This document shows positions 6,892 through 14,969 of a DNA stretch of 64,000 bases, piece by piece. The notes beneath the pieces are model-generated. The model had not been told where the DNA came from. It saw nothing but the letters and a program-made list of their open reading frames with translations, and searched no databases. Source of the DNA: Synechococcales cyanobacterium C42_A2020_086 (lineage in GTDB: Bacteria > Cyanobacteriota > Cyanobacteriia > Elainellales > Elainellaceae); contig JACYLU010000016.1 in assembly GCA_015272325.1 (NCBI GenBank), positions 1 through 64,000 on the forward strand. Direction: 5' to 3'. How positions within the stretch are numbered: position 1 is the first letter of the stretch; each line of letters starts with the position of its first letter. A program made the position numbers and the translations under genes.

Positions 6892-8220
6892 ATGTTTTAT
6901 ACGTCTGCACGAAAAGTGTCTGCCGCAATCTCTTTAAGATGGCAGCTTAGTTTGGCTTTGTGTACTGCATTCGGCTTTGGAATAATGCCTCCAGCCTCGG
7001 CTGGATTGATTAGAAGTGGTACTGACGATACAGTTTACCGCCAACTTTCTAACGACTATCCAAGTGTCGGCAGACTTGCATTGCAGTACGAGGGTGGAGG
7101 CTCAGGTTTGTGCTCTGGTACCCTGATTAATTCTCGATGGGCTGTTACGGCGGCCCACTGTCTTGATGGTCTCACAGGTGTTCAATCAGTTGATGATACT
7201 TTTGCAGCTTCCGCAGGTTCACCTGCTAGAGTTTCTAGGTCAGTCTTTACTGTAGGAGGACAAAATTATGGTATACAGGCAGGTCTTCAGAAGTCTCAGT
7301 GGTTGTTAGCACCTTCTGGTACATCATTTTGGAACTTCGACATCGCGCTATTGGCTCTGGACAGACCAGTACTTAATGTTGCACCTGCTCAAGTGAATCG
7401 TAATACTGGGGAACTCAGTGAAATTGGTGTATATGTTGGTTTTGGGAAAACTGGTCAAGGGCAGCAAACTATAGCAGGGTCTGAGGGAACTAAAAGAGCA
7501 GGTCCTAATAAAATTGGTTCCTCTTACTATTCAGCTGATCCGACAGGTCTCCCTCTCATGCTAGGAACTGATTGGGATCAGCCCGTTAACTTTGTAACTG
7601 GTAGTGGACTTAGAAACGATACGTTTGATGGTATCCCGTTTCCCTTGCCATACGAATACCATATTCAGCCAGGTGATAGTGGAGGAGGATTATTTATTGG
7701 TGGTCCTCGCTCTAGCCCTGTGGGACCGCTCACTATCAATGCAGGTTCAGAAAGGTTGCTAGCTGGAGTTATCAGTCATTTGAAGCCACGTCCAGGTTTA
7801 GAATCAACACCAGAAAATGTTGCTAGATATGGTAGTGAAGCTTATTCGGTGAGAATTAGTCCCTATGCTGATTGGATAGACACAGTTATCAATCACTTTT
7901 CTACCAACCCCCTTCCTGGCAGCGTAGGTAGTCTCGGAAGTTCTCCCACTAGTAGAGGAATAGGAGCGGGTATACCCTTCAATTTTCCAGATGAACCTAA
8001 TTTGTTTAATACTGCTCCAGAATTCATCCTAGTTGGAGACACCTTTCGTAGTAGCTTTGACAGTCTTTTACCTTTAGAAATGCAAACTCCTGAAGGTAAT
8101 GATGGTTCTGAGCCTCAACCTATTCCAACGCCTACACTTTTACCAGGACTGATCGGGCTTGGTGTCAGTGTGTGGCGTAATAAAAAGAGGAGAAGTCAGA
8201 ATTCTGAACCATCATATTAG
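6892..8220 (+). CDS. Secreted trypsin-like serine protease with PTPA/PEP-CTERM-type sorting tail
   Basis: With the start at 6892 (GGAGA about 7 bases upstream) the product is 442 residues. A signal peptide covers residues 1-37, ending PPASA. The S1 catalytic triad is visible as TAAHC (H89), FWNFDIALL (D150) and GDSGGG (S263). The last 40 residues form a sorting tail: a short PTPTLLP motif, the hydrophobic segment GLIGLGVSVW and the basic end RNKKRR, matching PEP-CTERM/PTPA-CTERM architecture. The protein is predicted to be exported, processed by an exosortase and linked to the cell surface or polysaccharide. It is the single gene of cassette 6. A cyanoexosortase and another PTPA-tailed protein lie at 52.8-55.4 kb of this window, so the host has a possible processing partner. 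An in-frame ATG at 6874 would add six residues. Confidence 0.88.
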   Translation: MFYTSARKVSAAISLRWQLSLALCTAFGFGIMPPASAGLIRSGTDDTVYRQLSNDYPSVGRLALQYEGGGSGLCSGTLINSRWAVTAAHCLDGLTGVQSVDDTFAASAGSPARVSRSVFTVGGQNYGIQAGLQKSQWLLAPSGTSFWNFDIALLALDRPVLNVAPAQVNRNTGELSEIGVYVGFGKTGQGQQTIAGSEGTKRAGPNKIGSSYYSADPTGLPLMLGTDWDQPVNFVTGSGLRNDTFDGIPFPLPYEYHIQPGDSGGGLFIGGPRSSPVGPLTINAGSERLLAGVISHLKPRPGLESTPENVARYGSEAYSVRISPYADWIDTVINHFSTNPLPGSVGSLGSSPTSRGIGAGIPFNFPDEPNLFNTAPEFILVGDTFRSSFDSLLPLEMQTPEGNDGSEPQPIPTPTLLPGLIGLGVSVWRNKKRRSQNSEPSY

Positions 8221-8245
8221 TTCGAGGAGCAGTGTAATAGCCGCA

Positions 8246-8332
8246 GTCTAACAATTCGGGTGCAGCGGATTGACTTAAGCCGCTTGGGTGGAACTTAAAG
8301 GCTCTTGCAACCGCTGACCGCAACCGTTAGCC
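8246..8332 (+). other. attC site 6
   Basis: R'' GTCTAAC (8246-8252) and R' GTTAGCC (8326-8332). The arms TCGGGTGCAGCGG and CCGCTGACCGC pair with an unpaired base, and R'' matches the opening TTAGAC of its own cassette (6737). Confidence 0.88.
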
Positions 8333-8391
8333 CTCAGTTTTGGGCACTCTAATCTTGTCCAACAAAATTGATTTCTGTTAGGAGGAAAGCT

Positions 8392-8595
8392 ATGAATGAA
8401 GCTGCAAAAGCTGCGGGTGCAGCAGGTGCTGGTGCGGCAGCAGGATATGGTGTCGTCGCTGCAACTGGTGTGACTGCGGCTGGTATGGTTGGTGGTGGTG
8501 CAGGTTTTGGGGCAGCAGCAGGTCCTGTTGGGGCAGCAGTTGGTGCCTTAGCAGGTCTTGCCGCCTATGGAATCTATCGAGTCGTTAAAGGCTAG
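8392..8595 (+). CDS. Small glycine-zipper, Gly/Ala-rich peptide
   Basis: A 67-residue peptide starting at 8392 with a strong ribosome site (AGGAGG about 6 bases upstream). It is made almost entirely of Gly, Ala and Val with GxxxG/AxxxG spacings (AAGYGVVAATGVTAAGMVGGG, FGAAAGPVGAAVGALAGLAAYG) and a basic end RVVKG. This suggests a membrane-inserting helical hairpin. Similar composition is found in class II bacteriocin precursors, phage holin-like peptides and small membrane toxins, but there is no double-glycine leader or disulfide to support bacteriocin. It precedes the DUF433/DUF5615 pair in cassette 7 by about 108 bases. Function unknown. Confidence 0.7.
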   Translation: MNEAAKAAGAAGAGAAAGYGVVAATGVTAAGMVGGGAGFGAAAGPVGAAVGALAGLAAYGIYRVVKG

Positions 8596-8624
8596 ATAAG
8601 TTCATCGCATTCTTGTATTAAATC

Positions 8625-8656
8625 TTGCCCTATCCAGATCCTGCTGGGTGGGGCAA
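8625..8656 (+). terminator. Terminator-like hairpin after the glycine-zipper gene
   Basis: TTGCCCTATCC (8625-8635) pairs with GGGTGGGGCAA (8646-8656) through 11 pairs, two of them G-U, followed by TTTC. It lies 30 bases after the peptide stop and before the toxin-antitoxin genes, so it could separate the two transcripts. The T-run is short. Confidence 0.45.
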
Positions 8657-8703
8657 TTTCGTATCAGGCTAGAATAGGCATAGAATGCCTAGAGAAAAAC
8701 TCC

Positions 8704-8985
8704 ATGTTTCAATCAACGGAACATTGTCACATCGTCAGAAACAGCGAAATTCTAAGCGGTGAGCCTATTATCAGAGGGACAAGGACTCCGGTTCGTGCGA
8801 TCGTGGAAATGTGGCGTCTTGGAGTTTCGCCTGAAGAGATTCCCCAGCGTTTGCCGCATCTTGTTCTGGCACAAGTTTTTGATGCTCTTAGCTATTACCT
8901 AGATCATCAAGTAGAAATCAATGAATATATTGAGCGCAATCGAATTCCTGATGAGTTAATCGATCCGCGAGTTCGGAAAGTATGA
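8704..8985 (+). CDS. DUF433-family antitoxin
   Basis: A 93-residue protein with the DUF433 core: ILSGEPIIRGTRTPVRAIVEMW, then GVSPEEIPQRLPHL with a helix-turn-helix-like arrangement and DALSYYLDH. DUF433 proteins are usually encoded immediately upstream of a DUF5615 PIN-like protein and are considered the DNA-binding antitoxin of the pair. Here the stop overlaps the start of that partner (ATGA at 8982). The pair sits on cassette 7. Toxin-antitoxin cassettes are known to stabilise large integron arrays, and that is the probable role here by inference. Confidence 0.85.
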   Translation: MFQSTEHCHIVRNSEILSGEPIIRGTRTPVRAIVEMWRLGVSPEEIPQRLPHLVLAQVFDALSYYLDHQVEINEYIERNRIPDELIDPRVRKV

Positions 8986-9329
8986 CTGACCTTTTTATTC
9001 ATGTTTATTTGGATGAAGATGTTGATGTACTTGTGGCAACTCTTCTACGCTCTCGCGGGTTTAAGGCAATAACAGCACATCAAGCAGGACAACTTGGCAA
9101 AACTGATGCTGAGCAATTGGAGTATGCTGTGAGTCAGAGAGCAGCTATCCTCACTCATAACCGAACTGATTTTGAAGATTTGGCGCGAGAATACTTCGAG
9201 CAGGAAAAGCTACACTATGGAATCATTATTGCCGTCAGAAATCCATATCAAGAAATTGTGCGAAGGTTGCTTACAATTTTGAACAGTACAACAGCCGATG
9301 AAATGGAAAATCAAATTCTTTACCTCTGA
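8982..9329 (+). CDS. DUF5615 PIN-like toxin
   Basis: A 115-residue protein of the DUF5615/Mut7-C-like PIN group. The acidic motifs are VYLDEDVD near residue 10, KTDAEQLEYA in the middle and LTHNRTDFEDLA near residue 63, matching the metal-binding acidic residues of PIN-fold nucleases. The family is predicted to be an RNase. It overlaps the DUF433 gene by four bases, which ensures coupled translation of antitoxin before toxin. It ends 30 bases before attC 7. Length is normal for the family and no defect is seen. Confidence 0.83.
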   Translation: MTDLFIHVYLDEDVDVLVATLLRSRGFKAITAHQAGQLGKTDAEQLEYAVSQRAAILTHNRTDFEDLAREYFEQEKLHYGIIIAVRNPYQEIVRRLLTILNSTTADEMENQILYL

Positions 9330-9358
9330 GGTCTCCAGAGATTGTTCAGATAGATGAG

Positions 9359-9445
9359 GGCTAACAACCCTAATGCAGCGGACGTTTGAAAGCTACTGGT
9401 GTTGAGTTAAAGTTTGCTTGTCGCCGCTGACCCGAAACGTTAGAC
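9359..9445 (+). other. attC site 7
   Basis: R'' GGCTAAC (9359-9365) and R' GTTAGAC (9439-9445). The inner arms contain TGCAGCGGACG and CGCCGCTGACC. R'' matches the opening TTAGCC of its own cassette (8327). Confidence 0.86.
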
Positions 9446-9573
9446 CGCATGACAGCAAACGCATCATCTACTGTGTCCCTTAAATCACAGGTCTCGTTGT
9501 ACTGCGCCAACTCAGCCAGGAGTCTTAGACTGCAAAGATAGCCTTTCCTGAAGTACATAATGACAAAACAGGA

Positions 9574-10287
9574 CTATGTTTTGGTTCTAAAGCTGTAATC
9601 CTGGAGTTCTTCGGTGCGGGCGGCAGGTCTAGAGCTTGCGGGGTTGGAATATGTCTCTGACTTCACCAACCCCACCCCACTGGCATACCAGGAGATAGTT
9701 TTTGGAGAAGACAGCGATTCCAGCACTGTCTGCGTTTCAACTTTGATAGCTTGAAATTTACCTGCCGGAACAATCACAGTTTCATTAGCGACAACCTGAC
9801 TCACTTCAATAGTGGGTAACCCAAAAACTCCCTTGCCCTGCCACGCCCAAGAATCCCCTAGTTGTAACGGATTTTTGAGTACAATACGTGGCGGCTCAAA
9901 CGAATAACCTTCATACTCTTCATTGACAAAATCTCGGCGATGAGCAAGCACTTGCCCATCAGGTTTAGAGTACCATTCTCGCAAGTATGGTTCACTTGGC
10001 TTGTCAATAGCTCCAATTTTACATACATACAGGAGCGTGCCATCGGTTTGTCCCTCCTGACGCACCACGCTCAACTGATATTCGGAAGTGACAGGTCCGT
10101 AAACCGACTCTTCCACATCCACAGTTCGATACTGCCACCAATCCCCAACGCGAAGGGGGAAATAATCGGGAGGTGGGGAAGCTAGTGGGTTGAGGCGGGC
10201 AATCACTGTACAGCTGGTCACAAGCAGCAAAGCTAAAAAAAACAGTATCAACTTAGTGGAAGCGATATGACTCAGTTTTTTCATCAC
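9574..10287 (-). CDS. Putative lipoprotein, reversed in cassette 8
   Basis: A 237-residue protein with a lipoprotein signal peptide: basic start MMKKLSH, a hydrophobic stretch LILFFLALLL, and lipobox LVTSC with Cys26. The mature part contains PLRVGDWWQYRTVD near residue 45, LGDSWAWQGKGVFG and KVETQTVLES, a beta-rich pattern seen in uncharacterised bacterial lipoproteins that measure or bind at the membrane; I do not assign a function. It is encoded on the strand opposite the array direction, so it must have its own promoter, probably in the spacer right of 10287. Its cassette opens with TTAGAC at 9440 and ends at the broken attC at 10429. Confidence 0.75.
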   Translation of the reverse strand: MMKKLSHIASTKLILFFLALLLVTSCTVIARLNPLASPPPDYFPLRVGDWWQYRTVDVEESVYGPVTSEYQLSVVRQEGQTDGTLLYVCKIGAIDKPSEPYLREWYSKPDGQVLAHRRDFVNEEYEGYSFEPPRIVLKNPLQLGDSWAWQGKGVFGLPTIEVSQVVANETVIVPAGKFQAIKVETQTVLESLSSPKTISWYASGVGLVKSETYSNPASSRPAARTEELQDYSFRTKT

Positions 10288-10428
10288 AGGATCATACTCA
10301 GACTGGGGTTATCCTGAGCTGACTCAGATTGTTGACTAAAAGAGTTAACTCATCGAGATAGCTCTTAAACTACCAGATATGTGAGAATATGTGTATTGAG
10401 CAGTTGCAAGTCTCTCCGTTGGGGCGTG

Positions 10429-10465
10429 GTCTAACAATATGCCCTGAGGATGACGGGGTCAAGTG
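10429..10465 (+). other. Broken attC site 8 (left half only)
   Basis: R'' GTCTAAC (10429-10435) is the exact partner of the TTAGAC that opens cassette 8 at 9440. It is followed by AATATGCCCTGAGGATGAC, which looks like an L'' arm, but no complementary arm or GTTRRRY core follows within 150 bases. An IS1595-type transposase remnant begins soon after, so insertion and decay probably removed the right half. The right edge given is approximate. Confidence 0.6.
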
Positions 10466-10596
10466 AATCTTGAAAACTTTCCCTGTGTTCATCTCTAGCT
10501 CAGATGTAAAATAAGTGCAGGAGTAAGGATGTCCAGATTGCTATAGAATTTCCCCTGACCGATTTGCTCAATCGAGATAAATGCACGTAGTGGATT

Positions 10597-11472
10597 GTGG
10601 AGCATTTTCATCCGAATGGTCTGAGTTGTCCCAACTGTAAAGCTGGGGTCGAACAAGCCCGAAAATTTAGAACCACTCATCGCAGTCAGTTAATAGTTTA
10701 TCGGTGCCGTGTGTGCGACCAGACTTACAACCTCTATAGTGGCACGTTACTAGCGCAACATCACCTAACTCCTGAACAGGTTGGGTTGTTGTGGCGAGGC
10801 ATCCTCAAGGGGGAGTCCACCAAAAGCCTGGCAGGTGAATTGGAGTTGAATGACAAAACGGTGTTAACCCTACGTCATCAACTGTAAGATCGAGCCAAGC
10901 AGTTACCATCGCAGGAACCTCTGGCTGATACTCAAACTGAGACCGATGAGATGTTTCAAAATGCGGGGGAAAAAAGGAACCGAGCCTACTGACCCATTTG
11001 ACCCCCCTCGACAACGAGCGAATAAGCGACGAGGCAAAGGCACCGATGACAATGACCGCCCCCAGTCGTTGGAACAATTGGACGCAGCAGTGGACAAGTT
11101 CGATTGCGAGTGGTGAAGCACACTACTGGTGAAATCTTGGTCAATCATGTGCATCAATTCACGGTGATAGGGAGCCAAGTGTTCACTGACGAATCAGCCA
11201 GTTACAATCATGTCATTCGTCCTCATGCTACTGTTTGTCACAGTCAAGGAGAATGGGCTAGAGATGATAACGGTGATGGCATCCGAGAAGTTCATGTCAA
11301 CACAGTTGAAGGGATGTGGACAGATGTCAGGAATTTCTTGAGACCCTTCAAGGGAGTTCACAAGGATCGCTTGAGTGGCTATATTGCCATTTTTGAGTTC
11401 AAGCGCAGCCTCAAACGCATTTCCCCTGCTTTCATTGCCTCTTTGGTGTCTCCGCACACTTCTTACTCATGA
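10597..11472 (+). pseudogene. Decayed IS1595/ISXO2-type transposase
   Basis: The N-terminal part has the zinc ribbon of this family (CPNCKAG and CRVCDQTYN, then LYSGTLL and LTPEQVGLLW). After an in-frame TAA at 10885-10887 the same frame continues with ADTQTETDEMFQNAGEK, which carries a likely catalytic acid; a frameshift then occurs in the run GGGGGAAAAAAGG near 10970. Later frames carry GEILVNHVHQFTVIG and VFTDESASY, and the C-terminal HVNTVEGMWTDVRNFLRPFKG typical of ISXO2-like DDE domains. With at least one stop and one or more frameshifts it is inactive. No clear terminal inverted repeats were found. It interrupts the end of the cassette array. Confidence 0.8.
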
Positions 11473-11592
11473 GCCAATGCCCGCTATCGGGAACGAGCGC
11501 TTCGCAATCTGCAACGAAAAGCACTCAAACTTGGAGTTAGACTTGTGGTTGAGCCAACCCCTGAGAACCAAGCGCAAGAGCTTGTTTCTTAG
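11473..11592 (+). pseudogene. 3' end of a second transposase
   Basis: After a stop at 11470-11472 the frame reads ANARYRERALRNLQRKALKLG and ends PENQAQELVS at 11592. An RYRERxLxNLxRKAxxLG tail is common at the C-terminus of cyanobacterial transposases; I cannot name the family. Only about 39 residues remain. The stop overlaps the end of the convergent minus-strand gene. Confidence 0.5.
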
Positions 11593-12338
11593 GAGCGAGT
11601 CTGGAAACCCTGCGCGGTCAGCGATACCCGCTCGAAATCCCAGCCAAGCTCCTGCGCACCGCGAATGATGCTCGCGCGAAGACGCTGCATACCGTCGAAG
11701 TCACCCCGCTGCTCAAGGTCTTTGTGCACCAACACCGAGAGGATTGCTTGATACGCCAAGCTGTCAGCGATGACCTGTTTTTCAGCATCCGACATGCGAT
11801 CCAGCAGTGGCGAAGAACGCAATGCATCTGCTACTTGGTTTGCCACGCCATGCATCTGAGCCGCATTCGCGGTTTCACCAGTGACCACCTCCCACTGCAA
11901 GATCAAGAAAGCAGCCATCGCGTGAGCCAAATTGTCCGGGTCGTAGCCGTAACGGGCAAGCAGACGGCGAAACTCGCCGACGACATCGGCGCGCTCAAAC
12001 TCGGCGTGAATCTGATGTGCAAGACTGGGGCCTGCCTGAGCGAATCGGTGGCTGACTTCCTGTCGAACCTGATTGGTCACTTCCGCGCTGTGTTGGAACC
12101 GGAGACTCGTCTCTGGCAAGTAAGGTTGGGCTGGCTGACGGTCTGGACGGGTAGTTTTCAGCACCTCACTGGTTGGTGTGTCAAGGCCTATCGTTAGATA
12201 GTCATAAAAAGCCATGTAGGGAATATCATTTAGCAGCAGGGAACCATCTGAATAGAACTGGGCATGTGCATGGGTGCCGTTAACCACAACGGCTGCGCAC
12301 AGGGCAGCAATGGTGACAATCTGGAGTCGGTGTGTCAT
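11589..12338 (-). CDS. Secreted alpha-helical hypothetical protein (possibly DUF6683)
   Basis: A 249-residue protein with a signal peptide (MTHRLQIVTIAALCAAVVV, cleavage probably after THAHA). The mature part is largely helical: YLPETSLRFQHSAEVTNQVRQE, then FRRLLARYGYDPDNLAHAMAAF and MSDAEKQVIADSLAYQA. This resembles, from memory, the DUF6683 group of secreted proteins without known function; that assignment is tentative. It lies outside the recognisable cassettes, between transposase debris and the polysaccharide locus, reading toward the debris. No attC is found on its right side, so it is probably not a cassette gene. Confidence 0.65.
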   Translation of the reverse strand: MTHRLQIVTIAALCAAVVVNGTHAHAQFYSDGSLLLNDIPYMAFYDYLTIGLDTPTSEVLKTTRPDRQPAQPYLPETSLRFQHSAEVTNQVRQEVSHRFAQAGPSLAHQIHAEFERADVVGEFRRLLARYGYDPDNLAHAMAAFLILQWEVVTGETANAAQMHGVANQVADALRSSPLLDRMSDAEKQVIADSLAYQAILSVLVHKDLEQRGDFDGMQRLRASIIRGAQELGWDFERVSLTAQGFQTRS

Positions 12339-12735
12339 GATTTTGATCTCTTAGGAGTGGTTTTCCCGCGATTTTACCAGCAGCGAACGGGTTGCCTCTC
12401 AATTTTATTCCCGAAGGTAAACCCTTTGAGGAATTTGTGGGGATGCAGTGCAAGGTGCGTTAGATCGACTGCAATGGCATTTAAGATTCACTGCTCGTAG
12501 AGCTTGACGATGGCGACTCTTGAGTAGGTGCCAATGAAGGTTTGCTAGTCAAAAAGCAGATACAAAGCAGATACAAAACCGTGGCTTAGGTGCGTATTGC
12601 AGCCCGTGATGTAACTCCCATTCCTTCACAGAGAGCCATAGGTTGGAGAAAAATCAAATTCCTTCTCAAGCCTCCTCTCAAGGGAAGGAGCAAGGGATCG
12701 GGGTCTATATGACTTTCAGCAATTTTCAGCAAGGC
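12339..12735. other. Spacer with 11-bp tandem duplication
   Basis: No gene is seen in these 397 bases. AAAGCAGATAC occurs twice in direct tandem at 12553-12574. A GTTAGAT at 12459 lacks any attC stem. This spacer marks the change from accessory array to polysaccharide locus. Confidence 0.6.
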
Positions 12736-13596
12736 CTACTGCAATGAATTGGCAAATCGGCTCAAGGTATATCCTGGGGAGAGTTTCATGGCTCGCCACC
12801 AGTTCACCAGTGCTGCCTTGGTTTGCCCTTGTTGGTAGGACATCCAAGCGTGATCGCAGACAAACTTCGCGAACATCTTGGGATGCGCCTCGAAGGCAGC
12901 GCGATGCTTTTGGATCAACTGTTCAAAGCTGCGTTGCCGTAAGAAGGGATCTTTGGAAACCTGATTACCGCCATGCTTGTAGAGTTGATAGGTGACAACG
13001 GGGATACCGATGATTGAGCAGACAAGATTTAAGCGCAGAAACAATTCTGAATGTACCCGCGACCGAAACGCTTCATCCCATCCCCCGATGCCGCGAATCA
13101 CCTCGCGCTCTACCACTAAGGTTTGTTTGGTGTTGTAGGATTTGCCAGGTTCCAAGTCTTCTAGAGCAAAGTGACAGCCTCGGGGACGCGCCGCTGGCGG
13201 AATCCGCTGATCTAGCCTTTGCCCATTGGCATCGATGACTTCAATGCCAGAGATGACCCCGACCGGAGGCGGCAGCGTAGCTTGGTTGAGGGCGTCTAGC
13301 GATGTGGCCACCATGTGCGGCAGCAGGCGATCGTCATCGTCGAGATAGGTAACCCAGCGCCCCCGTGCCGCTTCCGTCCCCACATTACGGGCACCCGCGC
13401 CTCCCCGAGAGGTGGCTAGGTGAATCACCCGCAGTCGGCGATCGTTGGGTAAGGGTGCGAAGTCTGTAGAAGCATCATCTACAACAATGACTTCGAAATC
13501 GTCAAAAGTTTGGTTGAGCGCGCTCTGAACCGCTAGCGGCAGCAATTGCGGTCGATTATGCGTCGGAATAATGATGCTCAGCGTGGGAGAAGACAT
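12736..13596 (-). CDS. Family 2 (GT-A) glycosyltransferase
   Basis: A 286-residue GT-A fold enzyme. It opens LSIIIPTHNRPQLL, contains VIVVDDASTD for nucleotide binding, GAGARNVGTEAARG, and the metal-binding YLDDDDRLLP near residue 95. There is no membrane segment, so it should act on the cytoplasmic face on a lipid-linked glycan. It is the last gene of the Wzm/Wzt transcription unit, 68 bases after the ABC ATPase gene. Donor and acceptor cannot be deduced. Confidence 0.9.
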   Translation of the reverse strand: MSSPTLSIIIPTHNRPQLLPLAVQSALNQTFDDFEVIVVDDASTDFAPLPNDRRLRVIHLATSRGGAGARNVGTEAARGRWVTYLDDDDRLLPHMVATSLDALNQATLPPPVGVISGIEVIDANGQRLDQRIPPAARPRGCHFALEDLEPGKSYNTKQTLVVEREVIRGIGGWDEAFRSRVHSELFLRLNLVCSIIGIPVVTYQLYKHGGNQVSKDPFLRQRSFEQLIQKHRAAFEAHPKMFAKFVCDHAWMSYQQGQTKAALVNWWRAMKLSPGYTLSRFANSLQ

Positions 13597-13664
13597 GGAG
13601 GATAAACCGCAGAATAGACAAATGATTGATTACCTGAAATCGTTTCGAGCAATCTTGAGAACGA

Positions 13665-14969
13665 TCAGTAGGGTTTTAGTGCTGCCGAATGACGAATCGT
13701 TTTCCAGGCGCGAGGCTGATAAAACAGGCAGCGACTGACATTTTTGCCAGCTCTCACTGTAAAGCGAAAAGACTCCACAATGTCGTAGGAGCGCACCCCT
13801 TGCCGAACCGAGATCCGGGCACTGTACACTCCCGGCTTCAGCCCCATATAGGGCATCTGCATCTGGATCTCAACGTGACCGGAGGGCAGATCCAGCAGCT
13901 CGTTATCGCTGGCAGACGTCAAATACAGCACTTTGTCATACTCGCCAGACAGGGCCGTAATTTGGCAGTTCAAATTTGCCGCCTCGACGGGTTCCCAGAC
14001 GTTGCATTCTACCGAAAGATAGGCCGGTTCTCCCGTGGCAGGAGCAGCTAGCAGTTCTCCGTGTTCATCTTTGAAACACAGCGAGGTGATATCGACTCCA
14101 GTGCTTTCGGCGGCGGATTTGGCGGGTAAAGTCATGCGTCCGGTTGCCGCTTCGGTGCCGCTCAAACAGAGGTCTTCCTCATACTGGCGAATAATCGATT
14201 CTGTTTCCCCGAAGGCCAGCAGCCGGCCCTTCGACAGATAAATCGAAAGATTGCAAACATTGAGAACGCTGTGCGGGTTATGGGACACCAGGACAAACGC
14301 GGTACCATTTTTGCGCAGTTGACCAAGACGCTGATGACACTTGACTTTAAACTTGACATCTCCAACCGCTAGCACCTCGTCAATCAGCAGCACGTCGGGT
14401 TCGATATGGACGGCGCAGGCAAACCCCAAGCGAGCGGCCATCCCCGAGCTATAGCTTTGCACCGGTGCATCAATCGCATCCCAAATTTCCGCAAACTCGA
14501 CGACATCATCAAAGCGGCGTTTGATCTCCCGCGTGGGTAACCCCAGGATCGACATATTGGCGTAGATGTTCTCCCGTCCCGTCAGAATCGGATTAAATCC
14601 GGCTCCCAGAGCAATCAAGGGTGCAACCCTTCCTTCCACCATCACCGAACCCGTGTCTGGCTTAATCAAGCCGCTGATGATGCGCAGCAAGGTGCTCTTG
14701 CCGGCTCCGTTCGCACCCACGAGTCCTAAGGCTTCGCCGCGACGCAGTTGAAAGCTCACATCTTTGAGCGCCCAGAATTCGCCGGAACGCAGTTTCTCGC
14801 TGTGGCGTCGTACCCCTACGAGATCGCTGGCAATATCCTGCACGCCGTAGAACAGCGAGCGACGGAGATCTCGACAGAATTTTTTGGAGACTTGATTAAC
14901 TGCGAGTACGACATCTCGGTCGTTGGGTTGCATCATGGTGTTTCGAGGCTGGGTGCGGATCGTCGTCAT
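13665..14969 (-). CDS. wzt: Polysaccharide ABC exporter ATPase with carbohydrate-binding tail (Wzt-like)
   Basis: A 434-residue protein. Residues about 60-250 are the ATPase: Walker A GANGAGKS at 85-92, signature YSSGM near 175 and Walker B DVLLIDEVLAVGD. The rest (about 290-434) is a beta-rich Wzt_C-type domain, which in characterised systems binds the non-reducing end of the finished polymer and confers substrate specificity. It overlaps the permease gene by four bases (ATGA), so the two form one exporter. In ABC-dependent pathways the whole chain is made inside the cell and then exported. The length and the tail argue for an O-antigen or polysaccharide exporter and not a teichoic-acid type. 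Confidence 0.93.
   Translation of the reverse strand: MTTIRTQPRNTMMQPNDRDVVLAVNQVSKKFCRDLRRSLFYGVQDIASDLVGVRRHSEKLRSGEFWALKDVSFQLRRGEALGLVGANGAGKSTLLRIISGLIKPDTGSVMVEGRVAPLIALGAGFNPILTGRENIYANMSILGLPTREIKRRFDDVVEFAEIWDAIDAPVQSYSSGMAARLGFACAVHIEPDVLLIDEVLAVGDVKFKVKCHQRLGQLRKNGTAFVLVSHNPHSVLNVCNLSIYLSKGRLLAFGETESIIRQYEEDLCLSGTEAATGRMTLPAKSAAESTGVDITSLCFKDEHGELLAAPATGEPAYLSVECNVWEPVEAANLNCQITALSGEYDKVLYLTSASDNELLDLPSGHVEIQMQMPYMGLKPGVYSARISVRQGVRSYDIVESFRFTVRAGKNVSRCLFYQPRAWKTIRHSAALKPY

Larger units (their letters stand above)
51..10435 (+). mobile_element. Integron gene-cassette array (eight cassettes)
   Basis: Seven complete attC sites and one broken site divide this stretch into eight cassettes starting at 52, 1815, 3136, 3661, 4484, 6737, 8327 and 9440. 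Each cassette begins with TTRRRY-type bases, and its own attC opens with the matching R'' core: TTAGGC/GCCTAAC (twice), TTAGCC/GGCTAAC (twice), TTAGAC/GTCTAAC (twice), TTATAC/GTATAAC, and TTAGGA/ACCTAAC with one mismatch. That pairing is expected for cassettes that once existed as closed circles. The attC sites are 75-111 bp with imperfect inverted stems and unpaired bases on one arm. HIP1 octamers, common in the backbone to the right, are almost absent here, which fits a foreign origin. No integrase gene is visible, so this is either the array of an integron whose intI lies left of the window or a CALIN. Two cassettes carry genes in reverse orientation. Confidence 0.9.

Noticed and set aside
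11536..11542. GTTAGAC resembling an attC R' core
   Set aside because: It lies inside a coding remnant of a transposase (LKLGVRLVV) and has no matching R'' or stem.
12459..12465. GTTAGAT resembling an attC R' core
   Set aside because: No RYYYAAC core or complementary arms occur within the preceding 150 bases.
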